In this document: positions 55,049-64,000 of the stretch, in pieces
Layout: each line of letters opens with the position of its first letter
Position numbering within the stretch: the stretch's first letter is position 1
DNA from: Hirundichthys speculiger
Lineage: Eukaryota > Chordata > Actinopteri > Beloniformes > Exocoetidae
Direction of reading: 5' to 3'
Assembly (NCBI GenBank): GCA_018398805.1
Contig: JAGFBZ010000849.1
Location: forward strand, 2,562,501 to 2,626,500
Length of the DNA: 64,000 bases
The notes under the pieces: generated by a model
The model's database searches: none
The model's input: the letters and a program-made list of their open reading frames with translations, nothing else
What the model was told of the DNA's origin: nothing
Position numbers and translations under genes: made by a program

Positions 55049-58000
55049 ACGTATGAACCCATAGAACCCAGAGTAGTGACCTTCAAGGTAATTCAGTATA
55101 GACCAGACCTGAACCCAGACCCTTTCTGGATTAGTTCTTGATACCCATACTTAGTTTAAAGCAGACAAAAAAAAAAAAAAAACATTTCTAATCCCTTACT
55201 ATTTACAGCGTTCTCCAGCCATTATGTCTTATCATAATAATATATCACAAACATGTATCTAACATGAAAATACACACAAATTATTAATCAAAATTAGTGC
55301 TTTTGGCATGTAGTTGATATTACTTGCTGATGAACATCTCAGCGTGCAGATAGATTCTGGGTCTATTTCTCTGCTGCTTGTGACTATGTTTTTGCTTTGG
55401 CCTCCCCATACTCCCTTGCATCTTGCAGTCAAGCTTTGTTAGACTGCTGGTACCTGTGTGAGGTTAATAAAGCTCAGCTGGTATGGCCTTGACACCATGC
55501 TTCTTCTGCCAACGGATGCCACAGTCGTGACCCAAACCCTTGCATGACCCAAGGTCACAGCCTTGTGTTGCATTTAATACAGAAGACAATGTTGATCCTC
55601 ACCAATACAGCCTGGGTGAAACACAACAAAGGTAACATACTGGAATTTTAATTCTGTGCATGCTGGCAGGGAAATCTAACTTTTTGTGTCAACTTTTGAC
55701 TCAGTGATTTTGTGGATGAGAAATTAGAGTATACTCTGTTTTATACTTTTTAATGTTTATTTGTGACAAGTAGAGATTGGTGGAACCATCTTAATCCACA
55801 TGTTTTTGCTGCTGAAATAGTCTCCACTCTAAACCAACAACTAATCATTTCTCCTATCATCCATTACAACGTCCACAGAATGGGCAAAATCTAAAAAAGA
55901 GTTGACAAAAAACAGAGTGACAAATTATCCAAGTGTGTTTGTATCTTTGTTCATAATTGTATTTGCAGTACTGACACTCAATTTGGAAGGGATTCTGATC
56001 AGGTAAACACACAGGAATTCCCACACAAACACATGCACAAGTTTGGGCTGTTAAATCAAGAAAACAATACATTTTCTAAACCTTGAATCAGTGGGCTGGG
56101 TACATAGGATTCAGTTATTTCCAGTCCAGTCAGCTTTGATCTACTTCTTGTGTCTGTATTGGCATTGCCTTAACTCTAATAACCACGGATACACTTCCTC
56201 TCTTCTTCCCAGATAAATAGGATTTCAAATTGTCTGTTGCTAGTCCATCAGGAAAAAAACAAGATATATGGAATATCTTCCCATGAAAACCTGCACTCAG
56301 ATCATCTTCTTATCACACAGACAGCAAATATAACAGACAAGGGTGGGAGAGATGAGCTGTAAATGGAACATTGTGCATACGTACATATAAAGCTGGTGCC
56401 AAGAATTATCTTTGAAAATATGAGCATTTACCAGCCAAATATGAAGGGCTCAAATTCACCAGTATGTCGATAGTGAAAGGTTACTTTCTGTACTTAAAGC
56501 CACTTTAACTCTTTACCAGACTCTTTAGATTGACTAGTGATAATTTCTTATCCTTAATTGGAATGTAAATCGCTTAGTTTTTGAATGTGTCTTTGCGTGG
56601 ATTTAAACAGGAAAACGTGTGTTTAGAGAAATGGAAAACAGTGCAGTACACTAAGGCCAAAAGAGGATGCTATAACTTCAGTTCTAATCAAGCCCATCTT
56701 CTAATGAAGCACAATTGGATGCATTTACAGTGAGATCTCAGGAAACAAAAGCAGTTTCTTCTGATGTCCACAGAATTATGTCGTCTCCACTGAGAAGCTG
56801 CAGCCTATCCAAAGTGAGTAAAAATACCTATTCATCAAAGCGTCTGTGTCCAGACCCTTGCTAATAACAGATGGAGGGATCTTTAACAGTCCATAAATAA
56901 AGGCTCCAAACTCAGGGGAAAGCACTACATCAGCAGAGTAACAGCTAAACAAACTCTCTCCTAGGTTAAGCTTGACTACTCCAACAAAGCAAGATTAATT
57001 TGACTGCTGAATTGAGGCTGATGCTTCAGCCATGGCATGCTGCCTACCTGATGGCAGACTGCAGTTGTGTCTCTCATGTGTGAGGATCAATGCTGAATGT
57101 CAACAGTGCAGTATGACAAGGAAAATCAAAACATGGTTCCCACTGCTTAAGAGAGAAGAGCAAGTCTTTTTGGTTTTTTGTTTGTTTTTTTGGGGGGTGG
57201 GTTTGTTGTTGTTTTTAGCTTGTAAGATAAAATATTAAGTCCCTAGCACAGATCAGCTATTATGCATTGAGAGATAAATGGACAGCAAATATGACTTAAG
57301 GCCCCGCAGATAACATCTGCGTCACTAAACTTACTTGTACTAACAGCACCAACCCAATTAAAACTCAACAAAAACACCCTAGTACAATAAGACTAATATA
57401 ATAATTCTTATTATACTAATGTGATCAAAAACAATTACAGCTTAATTTTCCATACATGTACACGAGGACAATGTTTCTATAAAGCAAGATTATTTGTAAG
57501 TGGACAATCATGAATGCTTTAGCAAAGGATTAGTTTAAGAGATACTGAAATTGTAATACCATTAAACAATATTAACATTAGCAGTTATATCATTCAAAAC
57601 ATTGAAACTCTGGCATACAAGGAGCACAGTATTTGACCATGGGAAATTAATCAGATTTTTCAGGAGTGTAAAATGTAGACATACAATTTAAAGAGCAGAA
57701 GCTATACTTTGACATCAGTGTAATGGCACTCCGACCACAACAGTCTAAGCATCTATGTGCCAGTTCCACAACATGAATAATACTGCTCACACAGACACAA
57801 TGTATTCTTGTATGTCAGTGAGTGTATCTGAGTGTGTCTGAAAGGTAAACTATTAGAGACATTAAGAAGCTTTGCCATTTAAGCAGAGGCCACAACAGCA
57901 CTGGCATCTTTTTCTTCTGACACCCCACCACCCCCGCACACACACACACACACCTCCAACCCAATCATTGACAGGTGTAACCTTTAGCGATGCTGGTAGC

Positions 58001-59640
58001 AGCCACTCTCACCCCAAGACGATAGGCATAGTTTAGTCACCATCTCCAAGGAATGTGGCGCCCTGCACGAATGCGCACATAAGGCGCAAACTCTTCCCAG
58101 CATGGCCAAAGGACCTGCTATGAAAAATAGAACACCTAATACCTGCAGATAGAGACATTCATCAAAGACCAGGGCTCCTGCTTGACTGCTTTGTGTGCTG
58201 CCATCCCTCCTTATTCTCTATTCGGCACCGAGTTGCAGAAGCAACTTACTTAGTTCAGAGTAATAAAAGGGACTGGAAGTTTTGTTCTTGCTTCTTTAAA
58301 CATTAATGTTTTCCTTTTAATTAGTCTCTTGATCTGCTCAGCAAACATTCAGTTACATTCATTGATATCTCATTTACAGTATTATAAGATTATCAGACTG
58401 TCATGAGAATAGCCATCAACAGATGGATGAAATGGAACTTCTTTGCCTCTCAATTCAGCACAGCAAGTTGCCTCCATAGTTACAGGAAGACCATTGAGAA
58501 TACCAAAAAGACACTAAAACCACCCTGGGAAATGCAGCCATACAAATTAAAGCCAAGCAACCAGACCAGTCGACCTCTGCAATGAACTAGTAAACCCTGG
58601 GGTAAAGCTTGGTAATGACATGTCTTGCTGTACGTCTTCACTCCATCTCTACATTTCCCTGTGTTGATTCTGGCAGGTCACAGAGGAATACTGTTATTGG
58701 AGATACTATTTTAAGCGTATTTTATGGCGAAATATAACAAGACAAAAGGGAAAGCCTTGTCTCCTTTAATTTATTCAAATTACACTCCACCAATAAGGGT
58801 TTAGTACAGTATCAGTAAGGGGGAAGCTTTTGAAAATATCAAAGTCTAAAGGTTCTGAGCCATGAAATTTCTGCTTTGCCTGGAAGTCATGATAATGCAA
58901 GTGAAGCTGTAAAGAAAGGAATGTGAATGGCTCCGTAACACAGTTGACACGTGAAGATCAGGAAAGATTACAGTCTTTCTAGATGCATGCAGCATATACT
59001 GCATATTTCCTCCAAATATACAGCATTCAAATTTCTGTGCCCTTTTAAACTTTTAAATCTACAGCTTCCATTTGCACTTTTCTTATAGGTTCAAAAAGCT
59101 ATGTTGATATGCAGTGCTCTATAAGACTGGACTTCCTTCCATGGATGAAGGTGATTCTTCAAACAGGAACCTGTACATAGCAAATATACCAGACTATGCC
59201 AAAGGCTGGCCTGCAGAATTTAGATGCATGCACTATATTTTTCACTAACACCACAGCTCCAGGTGCCTCTTGGGGCTACTGCCTTCCTTCATCCCTTCAT
59301 GTATCCCCTTTCCAAACCTCTGTCTCCCCGATCCTCATCTTTCCCATTCAAAAGCATAGGAGTAAAAAGGCATTCAGTGTGAGAGCTCATGGTGACATTA
59401 AGCTCTTCAAAGAGTCATAGGAAAAAGAATAAAAATACACAAAATGAAGGAATACATGTACAACAGCTCAACAAAAACCCCAACCAACCTTGGTTGTTCA
59501 TAATATATTGCTGTATATGGTATGTTGTCTTTAAAGATTAACAGCTCACGTATTCAAGCATAGTTTTACTAATAAGAGCAGAGACACTGCAGTGCAGTTT
59601 CATGTAGCCTAATGTGTTTGTTTGCTTAACTGACAGAACA
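55049..59640. other. Intron, nothing specific
   Basis: AT-rich intron. A poly-A run lies at 55168-55182, a T/G-rich run at 57169-57215 and (CA)n at 57936-57953. The short reading at 57032-57238 lacks splice context and family similarity. No exon or transposon end recognised. Confidence 0.5.
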
Positions 59641-59966
59641 TTGCATCAGGCACACAGATTGTATTTGTCTGTGTGCCTTTGTGTGCTCCTGCGTGTGATC
59701 TTAGACAATGCCAAGGGCCTCTCAGACTTGGGGGGGGGGGGGTTAAACACTCTTTAAGAATAGGATTTAGTAACATATAGGTTGCTCTGGCTTGACAGTA
59801 TCGAAGCAGAGGCCAGAAGGAATCCCTTCTGTCATGTACATTTCTTTTTTACTTTTCTTGTGTGTACACGTGTGCGTCATGTATGTTTTTTTTTTCCCCC
59901 CAGTAACAAACCTATTGCCTCTTTAAAGAGTGGTTGCATCAGGCACACAGATTGTATTTGTCTGTG
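59641..59966. repeat. 33-bp perfect direct repeat, 293 bp apart
   Basis: TTGCATCAGGCACACAGATT then GTATTTGTCTGTG occurs at 59641-59673 and again at 59934-59966. Between them lie a 13-base G run (59731-59743) and a T/C run (59887-59900). A short CTCTTTAA/TTAAAGAG pair lies in the spacer. Confidence 0.9.
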
Positions 59967-62900
59967 GGGGTGGTCATTTGGAGACTTTTATATGACAGTA
60001 TCAACATACATAGCTTTATTTATGAAGAAAAAAATGGATGGAGTGTTCCAACAGAATTGGACTAATTTTCTTGTTTGTAATAAACAAATGCAGAGAGAGT
60101 GCTTCGAAGCACAGACCCACCCATTCAGACAGATGCATAAAAACATCTATGTTCGTTTATCCACACATAACTGAAGTCCTGCATCATTTATTACTCACTT
60201 CATGTCTATTTTGTAGCATGCAAAGAGACAGTGGTAGTTGTATATGTTTCCCAGTGGTGTTCCTTGCAAGACTCAAACAGCAGCTGTTCAACTAAACATT
60301 CCAGATGAGTAGCAGGGCCTGCTGGTATCTGACTTAGAATCATACCAGTGTGTAATAGAACATGAACATATTACTTTCCCCAGAATTGCTCAGCGTTTCA
60401 TCTCATTCCATTTGGTTTAGCTAACCGTAACTCTGTCCAGTTACAACGCCCCCACCAGCTACTACAAACTGATACACCTCCTCCAAGGAATGATGAGTAG
60501 TGAGAGATTGCTCACACTTCTGCTCAGTAGGCTATTCTCTGCCAGCCAGTCAGCCAGTCTGCCAACCAAGTTAAAAGATTTATAATTTGACCTAAAAATT
60601 AGTTATCTAAATTTGCCTGGTGAGAGGAACATGATTTTATAATTTTTCCATGCAGACGTCATTCTAGGCTGCTGGAGAATCAGAAGGATGAAATGGGGGG
60701 AAAAAATCTGCCAAGACACCAAATAAAATTAAGAAAAAAAAAAAAAAAATCAGCAACAAAAGAACTACTGCTTTCAGCCCTTGCCCAAAAGGCAACAAAA
60801 TACTCAGAGGGGAGTAAAAAAGAAAAAAAAAAAAAAAACAGACTGAAGAGGAAGCAGAAGGGAAATGGAAGAGGATTTGCAATGGCTGACCATTCCCGTT
60901 AACCCCTATATTTGCTAAAGGGAAAGGGATGGTAAAATTTCATTACAGTGGCTGCAATCAATAACCACAAATATTAAGCAGACTCAAAGTCCTCAAACTA
61001 CAGAGGTGGCTTTATATGAGTCAACACCATTTAGAGCTAATATTAGCTGGTGCAGTGTTGACAGACCTGTTCCTAATGCAATCATGGGCTCCTTAGCAAC
61101 ATAACCTTTCCTCAACTTTATCTTTCATAGGTCACTAGTGAGATAGTATAAAACCAAAGCACAGAATCAATAATGAGAGAAGACGTGTCCCAAGTGGAGC
61201 TGGTGACAGCAAGTGTATCAGCACCTTTTCTCACCACTATCTGCCTATCAGTGGGTGAACAAGGCCATGCTGGAGATTAGGTTTCAAGAGAAATGTGTTG
61301 AGTGAATATGACTTCCCTGTCACTGCATCTACAAACACCTCAGAGAGTTGTCACAAAAATGGAATTTTTGTTTGGAACAGTAGTAGCAGAGCACAGAGAT
61401 AAACAAGAATACAGGATATGCTGTCAGTGGAGATGTGAATAGGGACACTAGATTATCAAATCTAATTCTACATCAGTGAAAAAAACACCAGTACTACAGT
61501 TTGTGTGGATATTATGATCACAAGGTACAATGCAGTCTTTGTATTGCAACCTAACAGATCACATTTCTGTTTTGACTGCACTCTAAACCAACACTAAAAT
61601 CAATTTGTCACCACTCAACATTCACAAGCAGGCAAGGGCTCAAAGCAGCTATTTTCACCACTGAGGTGCATCTTTTTCACTTGGCTATGCATATTTTATC
61701 TTGAATTAAGCATACAAGCATGTGACTTATCACCTCATAACCAGCAGTTTAGAATGATTATATATACAACAAATTAATATAAACTTTTTTTACTCCTTAT
61801 CTCACAGCAAAGATTGTAGTTTTCTGTCTGGTTTTCAAGTTTTTCAGTAGAATGTTTCCTCCAAACATGTGCAAGTGCAAGACTTGATGATTAACATGCA
61901 ATAAGGTACACTCAACTTGCTATGCACCAGTGACAGCAATAATGTCCCACCACGGACACAAAATCCCTGGGGTTTAATCACCTAAATACAAAGACTCTAC
62001 AGGAGGAAAGCATCCTCATTCTAAGCAGGAGTAACATTAGCTCAGTCAGGCTAAGACAAGCATCACATTCACAGACTGACAATGGAACCAAGCGTTGTGG
62101 TAAATTGGCCCTGTATAAGCCCCATAAACCATTTCAGATAATGCACAACTGTTTAGTGAGCAGAAATAATGAGGTTTATCGCATTGTAAATGCACACAAT
62201 TGGCCCTGTTTGGTAAGATACAACAAATGCACATGGGCACTGGGGTGTGAACCTCTTTAGACATCTCTAAGAATTGTGAGAGTGGTAAAATATACGTGTG
62301 CTTTAGCTAAAAAGCTATCACTATACAAAAAGCAAGAGGATTTTAAAAGCTGAACTAATTTATTATCAAGTGTATGTCTCGATCAAAAGTCAAGGACAAT
62401 GGAATCCCTTCTTTGCCCTTTATGTTTCAGCTCTACAACGTTTGGCATTTTTAATGATGACTTCCTGAATCCCCTGGATCTGAAAGAGCTTAACTCTATT
62501 TCCCAAGGTTAGGGCTCAGTGCCGGTATGAGTGAATGCTTTTTCCCAAATGGCTCCCTGAGAAAGCACCTGGACTGCTTAATGGAGACGCCTACATTTCA
62601 ACAATAAACTACGCTTGTGAGCTTTTCAGCTTGAGCTCTGTTTTAATGTGTTGACAATTGCAACCAACGGTAAATAAATGAATTAAACAATAGCCACAAA
62701 AAGGTGAGTGTTCATCAGTGTTGCTCTTAGCAAGATCTCTGCCCTGGCAACATTATCAAAAACATCCAAGCCAATTAATTAGAGAATGGGACTTGACCTT
62801 TAAGGTGAATCCACTGCAGTTGTTTGTTGATAGGAAACAAGGACAGATTTCCTCATTTGAGATTAGTGGAACAGCAGGTAGAATTAATGGCTTTTTAACA

Positions 62901-64000
62901 CTGGATGTCATTAGAATACATTACTTTGATTATGGCAAGAACCACACACACACAGCTTACTGGGCTACATGTCCAAGAGTGTGTAAGGTTCCAGTGGAGT
63001 CCGCATGGCCTAAAAACCCTGAGGGTGTGGACCAGGTTTTTTGCAGATAACCAGGTACTCGGCAAGCTGACATGAGCATGTCGACTTTTCTGCTGACTTA
63101 AACTGCAGTGCAAATGTTGGATGGCAATCTAATGGAACAAGGTCTATGAAGCCAACACAATGATAAAAATGCCAGAAGTTTTCAAAAGAAAGAAAAGAGT
63201 GATCATGGTACTTCGTGAAATGCTTTGGTTTATAAAACTCCAATGACCCAGTGGACAGAGTGGCCATTCAACAAATGTGTTCTGGCATTTCTGATGAATG
63301 CCAACAGTGGGAACCATATGTCACACAGTCACTAATACATTGTAGAAGCAGATTTAAAAAGGCCAATATTTTTTGTAGGTAAAGAAATTATACCAAAACA
63401 AATATGATTTACCAACAAAACAAATGACAACATTGACTTTAAAATAAACCTTCAAATATTGGCCAGCCCGATTAAAAATATGTCATACTGGTCACACTTG
63501 GATTAGAGGAAAGATTAATTTAGCCACTATGGCACTAGCTCACTTGTCAAATATGTGATGCAAACCAATTCCAATGGCAATTCAAATACACTTCAAATTC
63601 TGTAACAAAAAAAAAAAAAAACACTGTATAGTAAAATAGAATTAATTCAACTGTAAAATTACACCAATTCACCATTGCTGCTACACTGATATTCAATTCT
63701 AGCAGTAGGAGAACCTCACTTAAAAGGCCAAAGAAGAGCAAGTATTTTATAGTTAAACTGCGACATGAAGGTTCAGGCCTGTTAAATTTAAAATGAATGT
63801 TTTCATGCATCTTGATTAAACCTGACAGAACTTAAAAACTAATTTTGTAAGCCATTGATTTTTATGCCAAAATAGTTACAATGCAACTCTCAAATGCCTG
63901 CACATTAATAAGAGAGATCAATCAGTTACATTGCCCATACTCAGCTAAAGCTGTATGTTTGAACGAAATCAATACTTCCAGACATGTAAAAGGATGCCAC
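59967..64000. other. Intron with a possible conserved non-coding segment
   Basis: AT-rich, single-copy-looking intron with A runs at 60734-60750 and 60823-60838 and at 63606-63620. The stretch 62570-62840 has lower AT content and dense homeobox- and nuclear-receptor-like motifs. No exon of the formin or another gene was found. Confidence 0.45.

Noticed and set aside
57032..57238. Plus-strand 68-aa Cys-rich reading
   Set aside because: No recognisable finger spacing, runs into a T/G simple stretch, and opposite strand to the host gene.

Overview
The window looks like teleost fish DNA: about 64 kb of AT-rich, intron-dominated sequence packed with fish-type transposons and microsatellites. It lies inside one very large host gene on the minus strand. 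Five exons can be read (29369-29508, 6012-6086, 5837-5906, 4990-5126, 1403-1510, in transcript order). Their splice sites and codon phases join into one continuous piece of the N-terminal GBD/FH3 (DID) region of a diaphanous-related formin, closest by recall to DIAPH2 (diaph2). The last of these exons carries an apparent 1-bp deletion in an A/T homopolymer. Neither end of the gene is in the window: exons 5' of 29508 and 3' of 1403 must lie outside, so 29509-64000 is read as one intron at least 34.5 kb long.

Layout, left to right. 1-8.4 kb: the four downstream exons, plus a degenerate hAT (221-1113), a dead Tc1 copy (2774-3910) and a 382-bp hAT MITE with a perfect 8-bp target duplication (4269-4650). 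8.4-14.6 kb: a Tc1 element with both inverted repeats (8412-9678), two internally deleted hAT elements that keep a BED zinc-finger exon (10584-11534 and 13703-14563), and a long L2-type LINE on the minus strand (about 11551-13648). 17-29 kb: tRNA-derived SINE copies, two Rex3/RTE-like LINE copies, a hAT (22028-22846), an unclassified inverted-repeat element (25112-25875) and a half Tc1 abutting a Rex3 copy near 26566. 29.8-34.9 kb: hAT and SINE remnants, an L2-type LINE inserted into a SINE with a 12-bp target duplication, a Harbinger-like remnant and an unidentified decayed region. 35-44.6 kb: mostly plain intron, with a perfect hairpin at 37344-37383, a large (TA)n/(CA)n microsatellite and a hAT carrying a CGGBP1-like zinc finger (40989-42243). 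44.6-55 kb: a 10.4-kb multi-layer nest. A roughly 1.1-kb Tc1/mariner element (44637-55046) is split by a ZBED-like hAT (44669-51726), which is split by a CACTG...CAGTG (CACTA/EnSpm-like) element (45136-51006), which itself holds an inverted copy of the same hAT family (47475-48643). A second insertion in the Tc1 holds a second CGGBP1-finger hAT (53319-54428). 55-64 kb: plain intron.

The only genes at work are the host formin, whose product is an actin-nucleating Rho effector, and the transposons, none of which keeps an intact transposase. No CRISPR array, rRNA or genuine tRNA gene was seen. The most unusual content is the nested stack with its reconstructable insertion order, the CACTG element that may carry exons with splice signals, and the repeated retention of DNA-binding finger exons in otherwise gutted hAT elements. 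Family assignments rest on motif reading and recall, with no database search.
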